DNA from: Betaproteobacteria bacterium
GTDB lineage: Bacteria > Pseudomonadota > Gammaproteobacteria > Burkholderiales > Usitatibacteraceae
NCBI GenBank assembly: GCA_016791265.1
Contig: JAEUMY010000018.1
Span: 1-64,000, forward strand
Direction: 5' to 3'
DNA: 64,000 nt
The notes beneath the pieces were generated by a model. That model worked only from the letters and a program-made list of their open reading frames with translations. It ran no database searches and had not been told where the DNA came from. Position 1 is the first letter of the stretch, and the number at the start of each line of letters is the position of its first letter. The translations under genes were made by a program, and so were the position numbers. Shown piece by piece: positions 44,969-54,100 of the stretch.

Positions 44969-46519
44969 ATGGGGCATCCCTGTTCGCTCGGCCGACGCTT
45001 CACCGCGCTCGCCTCGTCCATTCCCAGCCTCCCTGCCCTGCATCTGCCGAGTGGGACAACTGTTTCCTACGCCGATCTCGACCGACGGTCCGACGACATC
45101 GCGTCATTTCTCCACAGAAAGGGTGTCGGCCCGGGCGACGTGATCGCGTTGGCTCACAACAAGAGCGCGGACGGCTACGCCGCGATGCTTGCCGGGTTGA
45201 AACTGGGCGCTCCTTACGTCAATCTCGACGACCAGATTCCTGCCGAGCGCATGGCTCACATTCTCAACTCGGCGCGCGCGAGGTTCATCCTGCGCGACGA
45301 TGACAGCCTGATTTCGAAGGCGACCGTGAGCACGCCCATTGTCAGTCTTGCCGACATCAGCCCCGGCGACTATCGGCCAGAATTTCAGTTCTTGACACCG
45401 GAAGAATTGTCGAAGCTGCCGGCCTATCTGATGTTCACTTCAGGTTCCACGGGCGTGCCAAAGGGCGCGATGATCTCCCACGCCAGCGTGCATCGCTTCG
45501 TGGATTGGGCGCGTGATGAGTTCGAGATCGGGCATGCGGATGTGATCACCAATGTCAATCCGATGTACTTCGACAACTCGGTCTTCGACTTCTACGCGGC
45601 GCTTTTCAACGGCGCCGGCCTGGTTGCCCTGCCCCGCGAGTTGGTGAAACAGCCGGGACCGTTGGTGAAGGCGGTGCAGTCCGCAGGCGCAACCATCTGG
45701 TTCTCCGTGCCATCCTTGCTCATCTACCTGCAGTCCATGCGTCAGCTCGGCCCAGGCACATGGCCTGTGATGCGTCGCATCATTTTCGGTGGCGAAGGCT
45801 TTCCGAAGTCCGAATTGAAGCGCTTGTTTGACCTGTTTGGCCACCGCTGTCGCCTTGTGAACGTGTACGGGCCGACCGAATGCACGTGCATCTGTTCGGC
45901 CGACATGATTTCCGCTGGGGATTTCGCCTCGCCGGAAGGCTTGCCCAAACTAGGCAAACTCACTCGGGACTTCGAGTTTCTTGTTCTTGGCGACGCGGAT
46001 GAGCCGGTTGCAAGGGGTGCCGCAGGCGAACTTTGCCTGCTGGGCGGACAGGTTGGATTGGGATACATCAATGATCCCGAGCGGACCGAACTTGCCTTTC
46101 AGCAGTCGCCCGAAGGTTGCACCCCTTCCGGACGCATGTATCGGACCGGCGATCTGGTCAGGCAAGACGAGCAGGGCGACTTCTGGTTTGTCGGACGCAA
46201 GGACAACCAGATCAAGCATCAAGGCTATCGCATTGAACTTGAGGAAATCGATGCCGCCCTCGCCGCGCTGCCTGGCGTCATCCAGGCCGCGACGATTTAC
46301 GTGAAGGCGTCCGCGACCTCCGGGCGCATCGTCGCCTTTGTCGCGACTGGCGCTTCGACTTCTGTAAGCTCGCAGGCGTTAGGCGAACAACTTGAACAGA
46401 AACTTCCTGCTTACATGCTCCCCGCATCCATTCAGTTGCTTCCGCAACTCCCGAAGAACGCGAACGGCAAGGTGGACCGGAAAGCACTTAGGGCATCCAG
46501 TACGGGCATGGCGGAGTAA
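44969..46519 (+). CDS. stand-alone amino/fatty acid adenylating enzyme (AMP-dependent ligase)
   Basis: A 516-residue ANL-superfamily enzyme. Core motifs: A3 LMFTSGSTGVPKGAMISH, A5 NVYGPTECTC, A7 YRTGDLV, A8 FWFVGRKDNQIKHQGYRIELEEI and A10 PKNANGKVDRKAL with the catalytic Lys. It resembles DltA and NRPS A domains with no carrier domain attached. It should activate an acid and load it onto the separate acyl carrier protein at 47.3-47.5 kb. The substrate cannot be read from the sequence. Confidence 0.9.
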   Translation: MGHPCSLGRRFTALASSIPSLPALHLPSGTTVSYADLDRRSDDIASFLHRKGVGPGDVIALAHNKSADGYAAMLAGLKLGAPYVNLDDQIPAERMAHILNSARARFILRDDDSLISKATVSTPIVSLADISPGDYRPEFQFLTPEELSKLPAYLMFTSGSTGVPKGAMISHASVHRFVDWARDEFEIGHADVITNVNPMYFDNSVFDFYAALFNGAGLVALPRELVKQPGPLVKAVQSAGATIWFSVPSLLIYLQSMRQLGPGTWPVMRRIIFGGEGFPKSELKRLFDLFGHRCRLVNVYGPTECTCICSADMISAGDFASPEGLPKLGKLTRDFEFLVLGDADEPVARGAAGELCLLGGQVGLGYINDPERTELAFQQSPEGCTPSGRMYRTGDLVRQDEQGDFWFVGRKDNQIKHQGYRIELEEIDAALAALPGVIQAATIYVKASATSGRIVAFVATGASTSVSSQALGEQLEQKLPAYMLPASIQLLPQLPKNANGKVDRKALRASSTGMAE

Positions 46520-46562
46520 TCAGCAGCGGCAGTGGCAGAGGTCCGGTTGCGCCACTGCCGCG

Positions 46563-47294
46563 CTAAATGCGCAGCCCACCATCCAGCCTGATCGTCGTGC
46601 CGGTCAAAAAGTCGTTCCTCACGGCATGGAGCACGGCATCAACTACAGATTCGGTGCTCCCGAGCCTGCGAAGCGGCGTACGCTGCACGACATCCTCGAT
46701 CCGGGCCGACGACAGGGCCCCATGCGTCGACGGTGTGTCGATGAACCCCGGTGCTACGGCCACAACACGAATGCCCAGCGCCCCCAACTCTTTGGCCCAG
46801 GTCACCGTGAGGGACTCAACCCCCGCCTTTGCAGCGGCGTACACGCTCTGGCCCGCATTGCCTTGGGCCGCGATGGAACTGATGTTCACGATCACTCCCT
46901 TCGTACGCCGGGCTGCCATCCATGCGGCGACAGCTCGGCTGGCGACGAACGTTGAAGTGAGATTGGCCCGAAGCGCATCATCCCAAAGCGGGAGCGGATG
47001 TCGGGGATCAGCGCGGTCGAGAAGATTGAGGAGCGGTGCGCTCGCGATCTTGCCCGCCGCATTGATCAAAATGTCCACCTGATCTACTTCTTGCTTGAGC
47101 GCGGCGATGGCCTCATCGACCTGAACCGGATCTGCGACATCGACTTGCCGGATCGACTTCACGGCATCGTCGCCGCTGGGAAGCACGTCCCAGCCAAAGA
47201 CCTTGCAGCCCGCTTCAAAGAGACCTGCTGCGATGCCTCTGCCCAGATGTCCGCCCGCGCCCGTGACAATGGCAACCGCGCCGGTCGGATTCAT
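46563..47294 (-). CDS. short-chain dehydrogenase/reductase, FabG-like
   Basis: A 243-residue classical SDR: VTGAGGHLGRGIA cofactor loop, NAAGKIA, catalytic VNISSIAAQG and YAAAKAGVESL. The last part (LDGGLRI) is FabG-like. It overlaps the acyl carrier protein gene by 4 bp (ATGA), which suggests it reduces a group carried on that protein, for example a 3-oxoacyl thioester to 3-hydroxyacyl. It could instead act on a nucleotide sugar. Confidence 0.85.
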   Translation of the reverse strand: MNPTGAVAIVTGAGGHLGRGIAAGLFEAGCKVFGWDVLPSGDDAVKSIRQVDVADPVQVDEAIAALKQEVDQVDILINAAGKIASAPLLNLLDRADPRHPLPLWDDALRANLTSTFVASRAVAAWMAARRTKGVIVNISSIAAQGNAGQSVYAAAKAGVESLTVTWAKELGALGIRVVAVAPGFIDTPSTHGALSSARIEDVVQRTPLRRLGSTESVVDAVLHAVRNDFLTGTTIRLDGGLRI

Positions 47295-47524
47295 TGCTCG
47301 AGAAGCCCTTTGCCGCGAAGCAACCGGGCGATGGCGGAGACTGAGGTCAGGTCGGCGATTTCATCTCCATCCAGCTGGATTTGATATCGCTCTTCAATCG
47401 CCAGAATGAGATCCATGTGAGCCAGCGAATCCCACTTTCCGGTGGACGCCATGGTGAGGTCCATGCCCACTGAGTCACGGGGCAGTCTGAGGCACTTTGC
47501 GACGATCAATAGCAATTCTTCCAT
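47291..47524 (-). CDS. acyl carrier protein
   Basis: A 77-residue four-helix carrier. The phosphopantetheine site is GKWDSLAHMDLI with Ser33 in the DSL motif. It is not the fatty-acid AcpP, which has GADSLD. Its ATG lies 6 bp after the aminotransferase and its stop overlaps the SDR start. No phosphopantetheinyl transferase is in the window, so the housekeeping one must act on it. Confidence 0.9.
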   Translation of the reverse strand: MEELLLIVAKCLRLPRDSVGMDLTMASTGKWDSLAHMDLILAIEERYQIQLDGDEIADLTSVSAIARLLRGKGLLEQ

Positions 47525-47530
47525 GTCAGA

Positions 47531-48658
47531 TCAAGGAGACTGAATGATTTCAACAATGCGCGTCACCACATCCGTGGAGAGCGCCGGATAAATGGGCAAG
47601 CAGAGAATTTCCTCTGCCACGCGATGCGCATTGGGCAGGCGTGCGGGATCCGCCGAGGGGAGTGAGCGGTACATGGGCATTTCGCTGACAAGTGGGTAGA
47701 AGTAGCGACGGGTGCGAATGCCGGCTTGCCTGAGCCGCTCGTAGAGCTGGTCGCGACGCATCGGATAATCGGGGCCTACCCGGATCGGATAGTAGGATCC
47801 GTTGCCTACACTTTCCGCTGGCTGCGGCAAGTGCGACACGCCCCGTACACCGGCGAGTCCCTGGCTGTACTGCGCCGCGATGCGAAGATTCCGCTCGATG
47901 TTTTCCCGCACTTTGGACAGTTGCAGCAAACCGAACGCGGCCTGAATTTCACTCATCTTGCCGTTTATGCCGACCGCATCGACCACGGTTTCGTCGGCGA
48001 AGCCGAAATTCCTCAGTCGCTCCACGCGCGACTTGAGGCCGGCATCGTGAATGACCAGTGCGCCGCCTTCGAACGTACTGAAAACCTTGGTCGCATGAAA
48101 ACTCAACATCGCGATGTCACCGGCGGCCGAGAGGCTGACGCCGCGATGCGTCACACCAAAGGTGTGGGCAGCGTCGTAAATCACGGGCAAGCCGTGACGG
48201 GACGCGATGGCGTCAATGCCATCCACATCACACGGGTAGCCATAGCAATGCACGGGCAGGATCGCCCGCGTTTCTCCGGTGATGGCGCCCTCGATGAGAT
48301 CGGCGCGCATGTTGCAGGTGCGCGGATCAATATCAACGAAGACCGGCCTCACGCCATTCCACTGCAAGGCATGTGCTGTCGCGACGAAGGTGAAGGGTGT
48401 CGTCACCACCTCACCCTGTATCCCCAGCGCCTTCAGCGCGGTCACGAGCGCGATGGTGCCGTTGCAAAACAGCGCGACATGGGAAACGCCAAGATACTCG
48501 GCCAGCGCGGACTCCAGCCTTTGATGCATCGGCCCGCCGTTTGTAAGGATGCGCGACGCCCAAATCTGCTCGAGGTAAGGCAAAAACTCGGCGAGCGGCG
48601 GCAACGAAGGCTGCGTAACCGTGATTGGCCGATCAGCCGTGTAGTCTTCCGGATTCAT
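47531..48658 (-). CDS. DegT/DnrJ/EryC1 family PLP aminotransferase (VioA-like)
   Basis: A 375-residue sugar aminotransferase. CNGTIALVTALKALGI binds the phosphate of PLP, VHCYGYPCDVDGIDAIA and YDAAHTFGV follow, and Lys191 in SFHATKVFSTFEGGALV is the Schiff-base lysine. The family makes 3- or 4-amino-deoxy nucleotide sugars such as dTDP-viosamine or UDP-bacillosamine precursor. It leads the ACP-SDR operon, so the amino sugar it makes is probably N-acylated by the partners. Confidence 0.9.
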   Translation of the reverse strand: MNPEDYTADRPITVTQPSLPPLAEFLPYLEQIWASRILTNGGPMHQRLESALAEYLGVSHVALFCNGTIALVTALKALGIQGEVVTTPFTFVATAHALQWNGVRPVFVDIDPRTCNMRADLIEGAITGETRAILPVHCYGYPCDVDGIDAIASRHGLPVIYDAAHTFGVTHRGVSLSAAGDIAMLSFHATKVFSTFEGGALVIHDAGLKSRVERLRNFGFADETVVDAVGINGKMSEIQAAFGLLQLSKVRENIERNLRIAAQYSQGLAGVRGVSHLPQPAESVGNGSYYPIRVGPDYPMRRDQLYERLRQAGIRTRRYFYPLVSEMPMYRSLPSADPARLPNAHRVAEEILCLPIYPALSTDVVTRIVEIIQSP

Positions 48659-48665
48659 GGGGCGA

Positions 48666-48674
48666 ACTCTAGCA
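48666..48674 (-). promoter_or_regulatory. extended -10 promoter for the aminotransferase operon
   Basis: TGCTAGAGT, 8 bp before the ATG on the minus strand, without a good -35 box. The 5' leader would be very short. Confidence 0.3.
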
Positions 48675-48727
48675 AAGTGACGTCATTCCAGCAGAACACG
48701 CACTCTGCCGGACGGCGAGAGCCGTGC

Positions 48728-50167
48728 TCAGGCCGTACCCCCCACAGTCAACCCCTCGATGCGCAGCGTCGGCTGTCCCACTCCCACCGGCACGCTCTGC
48801 CCCTCCTTGCCGCACACGCCGATGCCGCCATCCAGCTCGAGATCGTCGCCAATCATCGTGACGTGCTTCAGCGCCTCGATGCCATTGCCGATGAGTGTGG
48901 CACCCACCACGGGATGGGTGATCTTTCCGTCTTCGATCATGTACGCCTCTGTGGCGGCGAACACAAACTTGCCGCTGGTCGTGTCGACTTGGCCGCCCCC
49001 GAAGTTGACGGCATAAAGACCGCGCTTCACCGACGCGATGATCTCGTCCTTCTTGTGCGATCCACCCAGCATGAAGGTGTTGGTCATGCGCGGCATGGGG
49101 ATGTGAGCGAATGATTCGCGTCGGCCGTTGCCGGTCACCGGCACGTTCATGAGTCGCGCGTTCAGCGTGTCCTGCAGATAGCGCTTCAGCACGCCGTCCT
49201 CGATCAACACGTTGCGTTGCGTGGGATTGCCCTCGTCGTCGACATTGAGCGAGCCGCGCCGTCCGGGCAGCGTGCCGTCGTCGATCACCGTGACCCCCGG
49301 CGCCGCGACGCGCTCGCCAATGCGCCCGGTGAACACCGAGCTGCCCTTGCGATTGAAGTCACCTTCCAGGCTGTGCCCCACGGCTTCGTGCAGCAGCACA
49401 CCGGGCCAGCCGGGGCCGAGCACCACGGGCATGACGCCGGCGGGTGCCGGTCGCGCATCGAGATTGGTCACGGCCTGGCGCACGGCCTCCTCGGCGTACT
49501 GCTTCAACAGCGCCTCGGTGAAGAAGCCGTAGTCGCTGCGCCCGCCGCCGCCAACGTGGCCTTGCTCACGTCGGCCGTCCTGCTCCGCAATCACGGTGAG
49601 GGACAGATGAACCAGGGGTCGCACATCGGCCGCTTGTGTGCCATCGCTTCGCGCGACGAACACCACCTCGTATTCGCCGGAGAGCCGTCCCATCACCTGC
49701 GAAACGCGCGAGTCCGCGGCGCGCGCGTATTTCTCCAGTGTTTCGAGGATGCGCACTTTTTCCGCATCACCCATGCCGCTCACGGGGTCATGCGCCGCGT
49801 AGAGCGCATGCGGCACCGCTTGTCGGCGCGCGGGGTGGCCGCCCTGGCCGCCCGTCGCGGCGATGGACCGCGTGGCCTGCGCGGCGGCGTCCAGCGCGGC
49901 GTAGTTGATGTCGTCGGAATACGCGAACGCGGTCTTTTCGCCCGACAGCACGCGCACACCCACGCCCTGGTCAATGGAAAAGCTGCCTGCCTTGACCCGA
50001 CCCTCTTCAAGCGACCAGCTTTCAGAGCGCGCGTGCTGAAAGTAAAGGTCGGCGGCGTCGGCCCGGTGCGCGAGGATGGTGCCGAACGCGCGATCGAGCG
50101 CACCGTTGTCCAGGCCGGCAGGCCCCAGCAGCATGTCTTGGGCGATGTGGAGTGTTTCAGTGTTCAT
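48728..50167 (-). CDS. tldD: metalloprotease TldD
   Basis: A 479-residue zinc protease that works with PmbA (TldE) to trim unfolded peptides and modified leader peptides. The zinc motif HEAVGHSLEGD (H-E-x3-H) with downstream Cys/His region and the GRRGSLNVDDEGNPT, MTNTFMLGG and DTTSGKFVFAATEAYMIEDGKITHPVVGATLIGNG stretches are diagnostic. No pmbA is in the window. Start at ATG 50167; the frame continues upstream without similarity. Last gene of the YhdP-like/Nit/TldD operon. Confidence 0.96.
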   Translation of the reverse strand: MNTETLHIAQDMLLGPAGLDNGALDRAFGTILAHRADAADLYFQHARSESWSLEEGRVKAGSFSIDQGVGVRVLSGEKTAFAYSDDINYAALDAAAQATRSIAATGGQGGHPARRQAVPHALYAAHDPVSGMGDAEKVRILETLEKYARAADSRVSQVMGRLSGEYEVVFVARSDGTQAADVRPLVHLSLTVIAEQDGRREQGHVGGGGRSDYGFFTEALLKQYAEEAVRQAVTNLDARPAPAGVMPVVLGPGWPGVLLHEAVGHSLEGDFNRKGSSVFTGRIGERVAAPGVTVIDDGTLPGRRGSLNVDDEGNPTQRNVLIEDGVLKRYLQDTLNARLMNVPVTGNGRRESFAHIPMPRMTNTFMLGGSHKKDEIIASVKRGLYAVNFGGGQVDTTSGKFVFAATEAYMIEDGKITHPVVGATLIGNGIEALKHVTMIGDDLELDGGIGVCGKEGQSVPVGVGQPTLRIEGLTVGGTA

Positions 50168-50206
50168 GGATATCCTGAGGGAGGACGTTGAGCAATGTCT
50201 GCGGTG

Positions 50207-50218
50207 GCGAATATTCGC
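50207..50218. repeat. GCGAATATTCGC copy 15
   Basis: Exact copy in the 83-bp Nit-tldD gap, 40 bp before tldD; flanks G/A. First copy after the copy-free 15.1-kb stretch. Confidence 0.95.
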
Positions 50219-50250
50219 ACTTCGGCGCGCGCCGCGCTTTCGACCGCTGA

Positions 50251-51117
50251 TCAGCCCAGCTTGGTTCGGTGCGAGAGGGCGGGCAAACTCTGCCGAATGG
50301 TGCGCAGGTAGCCGGGATTGACGCCGGCCACCACCACGCCGGACCCGCGCGGCAGCCGATCCAGAATCACACCCCACGGATCGACAATCATCGTGTCACC
50401 GTGTGTTTCGCGGCCGTTGACGTGATAGCCGCCCTGGGCGGGCGCCACGACATAGGCGAGATTTTCGATGGCGCGGGCGCGGATAAGCGGCTCCCAGTGC
50501 GCCTTGCCCGTGGTCGCGGTGAAGGCCGACGGCACGAAAAGGATGTCCACATCGCCCATCGCGCGATAGAGCTCGGGAAAGCGCAAGTCGTAGCACACCG
50601 ACAGGCCCAGCTTGCCAAAGGGCGAGTCGACGGTGACGACGCGGTCTCCCGGCTCGATGGTGCGCTCTTCAGCGTAGTTCTCCTGCCCGAGACTCAGATT
50701 GAACAGATGAACCTTGTCATAGCGGGCGACCTGGGCACCGGTCTTGTCGTACACGAGGCATGCGTTACGCACCTTGTCCGGCCGGGAAGACTCCAAGGGC
50801 GCCGTGCCGCCGACGATCCAGATGCCATGCTTGTTCGCCGTCTCGGCAAGGAAATTCTGGATGGGCCCGTCACCGAGCTTCTCGCGGGCGGCAACCTTGT
50901 CCGTATCCTTGATACCCATGATGCCGAAGTACTCTGGCAACGCCACGAGGCGCGCGCCCGACGCCGCCGCGAGCTCGATCAAGCGCCCGGCCTCCTGAAG
51001 ATTGGCCGTGACATGCGGGCCGGACGCCATCTGGATCGCGGCCACGCGGAAGAATGACTGCGTGGCCGCCGCCATGTCGCGGAGCGCTTCAGGGGTGCTG
51101 TTCCGGGTGATGATCAT
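50251..51117 (-). CDS. carbon-nitrogen hydrolase (Nit1/Nit2-like, deaminated glutathione amidase type)
   Basis: A 288-residue nitrilase-superfamily amidase with the catalytic triad Glu62 (ALPEYFG), Lys135 (RYDKVHLFN) and Cys175 (LSVCYDLRFPELYR). The DLRFPELYR context matches the Nit1-type amidases that repair deaminated glutathione. Its ATG overlaps the stop of the YhdP-like gene (ATGA), which fixes the start. It lies between the YhdP-like gene and tldD, a common betaproteobacterial order. Confidence 0.93.
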   Translation of the reverse strand: MIITRNSTPEALRDMAAATQSFFRVAAIQMASGPHVTANLQEAGRLIELAAASGARLVALPEYFGIMGIKDTDKVAAREKLGDGPIQNFLAETANKHGIWIVGGTAPLESSRPDKVRNACLVYDKTGAQVARYDKVHLFNLSLGQENYAEERTIEPGDRVVTVDSPFGKLGLSVCYDLRFPELYRAMGDVDILFVPSAFTATTGKAHWEPLIRARAIENLAYVVAPAQGGYHVNGRETHGDTMIVDPWGVILDRLPRGSGVVVAGVNPGYLRTIRQSLPALSHRTKLG

Positions 51118-54100
51118 GACTGGGTCGCGAGATTCGAGGCTCGGGGGGCGGCTTTCGATGGCGCGGGGGGTGTTGCCGGCGGCTGGCTGCCCACTCGCGC
51201 CACGTCGGGGTTGTCCCACTTGCCCGTGACATTGTATTCGTAGCCCAGCGCGCGGCCGACCGGATCCTGTAACAGCTTCTGTGCGAGGAGCGTGGTCAAT
51301 CCCACGACCGGGCCGCCGATGAGCGTGGTGATGATCGAAACGCCTTCGCCCAGTGACGGGATGACAGTGAGCTTGAGACTCTGCGTCTCATTGGGGAGCG
51401 AGATCTCGCCTTGCATGGTCACAAACGCCGAGGGGCCCGCGATTTCATAGTTTGTCGTGCGCATCACGCCGCTTTCGATCCGGAAGTTTCCGCCCATGCG
51501 GTTGAATGCGAAGCCATCGGAAAAAAGATCGCGAAAGTCCAGCGTGATGCGGCGCGGGATGGATTGCAGCGAGATCAGACCGAGCAGGCGCGCCGCACCC
51601 GGCTCGATCTTGGCGAATTCACCGCGCTGCGCCTCAACTTTGAGATCGCCGGAAAGCTTGGTGAAAGTGAAGTCGATGGGGCTACCCGGCCACGAGAGGG
51701 CCGCTTCGGCTTGGCCCGCGCCTCGGCGGATGGATTCGCCCTGTCCGAATATTCGCAAGAGACCGTTCAGATTCTTCGCATCGAGTTTGCCCTGGAATTC
51801 GCTTCTCGAAGCGCCGTCCCGCTTCCAGCGGCCGCTCGCATCAAGCGTGGCGCCATCCGCCTCGATCTTCAGCTGATCAATCTTCCAATCGCGGCCGGCG
51901 TGGTCGGCGCGCAGTTGCATCTTCCCCAGCGTGTAGCCGTGGAAGGTGAACTTGTCGGCCGTGATGTCGAGCGCTGGATACTCGATGTCTGGCACGTTCG
52001 CGCGCGGCTGCGGACTCTCGCCGGACTGCGGCGCGCGCGGGGTTTCGCGATTCAACACGAGGTTGGTGAGTCGCGCACGCACGAATCCACGCCCGTCGGC
52101 AGCGCCGGGGCGCCAGGTGGCGTCGCCGGCGACCTCATTGCTCGCCAGGGTGACGCGCCAGTCTTCACCCGCGCGCCGGCCTTTGACGTTGGCCTGCGCC
52201 AAGTCGCGCCCATAGACGGTGAGGCGATCGGCGGTGAGATCAAAGCCGGTCCAGGGCGAGACCGTTGCCGTGGCGGCACTCGCCGCGGCGCCGCCCAGCC
52301 AATCGGGGGTGGCCATTGCCGCGCGCCATTGGTCCAGATCGAACTCGCGTGATTTGCCCACCAACCAAAGTCCCTCGGGGATCGCGCGGTCGCCGACCGG
52401 CTCGCCGATGCTGAAAATGCCACCCGCAAGACTCGCCTCCCCGCTCTCGGGATTGAAGCGGCGGGACATCGTCCCGTACAGCACGTTTGCCAGGGTGAGA
52501 TCAATCCGCTCGTTGCTGCGCCCGAGATGGGTGAAAGTCACGCCCAAGTCCAGTGAGTCGTTCTCGCGCTTGGAAAGCGGGTGCGGAAGGCGCGACGTGA
52601 CTCCGGCGAGCGCGGAGGTGAAGTGCATGGTGACATCGCCATCCAGCACGTTGATGCGTCCGCGCCAATCAGCGGCGCCGCTCACCTGGGCCGGCAGGCG
52701 AAAGGGCAGATAGTCGTTCACCGCCGTCACGTCAGCGCGGCCGGCCAACGTGGTCAGAATGCCTGTCGTCTCGTCGCTTGAAATGTCGATAGCCAGTGGC
52801 TGGCCGAACGCCGTGCCCGTCAAGTCAGGTCCGGTCACGCTGCGCTCGGTGAACTGCAGCGCCCCGGTCACCTCGGTCACCGCCTGGCCGATGGTTGGGC
52901 GCACGGTGACACCGTTGAAGGTGAACTGGCCCCGCACTTTGCCCGGTGGCGCCGGCCTCCCATCCTGATACGCCTTGGACAACGGAATGTTGATCGCCAG
53001 GTCCAGCTTGCCCGGCCCGTCAAAGCTGAGCACGCGCGTGATCCGGCCGACACCGTCCCTCAGCGGGCTTTCCCGGAGATAGCGCGCGGCATCCTGCGCG
53101 GACGCCAGCGCGCTGCCCTTCAGGGTCAGCATCGGCACCCAGCTTCTCACATCGTCGATCTCCACTCGTGTGGCGCCCACCTTCGACTGGAAGATCATCG
53201 CCCGCTCGGCATCCACCGTGATGCGCGAGCCCAACATTCGATAGGTCGCGCGGATATTGTCGATGGCGGGCCAGTCGTCGCGAAAACGGAGCCGTGCATC
53301 CTCGACCTTGGCCTCGATGCGGAATTCGCCCGGCGCACCCTCCACGAACGGGAATTCGTGGAGGTCGCCCTTCACCACCACCTGGGCGGCCGTCAGCCTG
53401 CCGACCGGGATGGCCTTCTCGATCCAGCTACGCGTCACCGGAATCTGGTTGGGAAAATAGTCCGAGAGTCGCGCCATGTTTGCCCGCTTGATGTCAGCCG
53501 TGAGCGCAGCAACGCCGGGCTTGCCGCCCTGCCCCTTGCCGCCGGTGCGCCAACTGCCGGAGAACTCGGCGGCGAAGTCGGGATTTTCCAGCGTGATGCC
53601 GGCCAGATTCAGCGTGAAGTCCTGCTGCGCGCGCAACCAGCTACCCGCCCCGTGCGCCTGATCGAACCTGAGTGGCGCGCGAAACACCGCCGGCATGTCC
53701 AGCGTGAGACCGGGCGAGGCCAGCGTGAAGCGCCCGCCCTTTTCATTGCCTTCCACTGACCCGGTCAAGGCCTCGACGCCCGGCTGGATCTCGGTCGACT
53801 CCAACCCGAGTCCGTCAACGCGGGCCTTGACCACATAAGACCGAGGTGCGGATGGCGGGCCGGTCCAGCTCACGCTGGCGTCGTGGATGCGGCCGCGCGG
53901 CGCCACGCGCGCCACCTGCTCGCGCAGTTCGCGCCCCACCGGAAAGTAGTTGATCAGCGCCGACATGACCTTCAAATCGATGCCGTTGCCGGACAACGCG
54001 CCACGCTGTCCCTCGCCCGCCGGCTCGGCCAGCATGAGCGAGAAGTCCATCGGCGCCACCGTCACGCCGTCTTTGGTGCGCAATTGCAGGCTCTTGCTCG

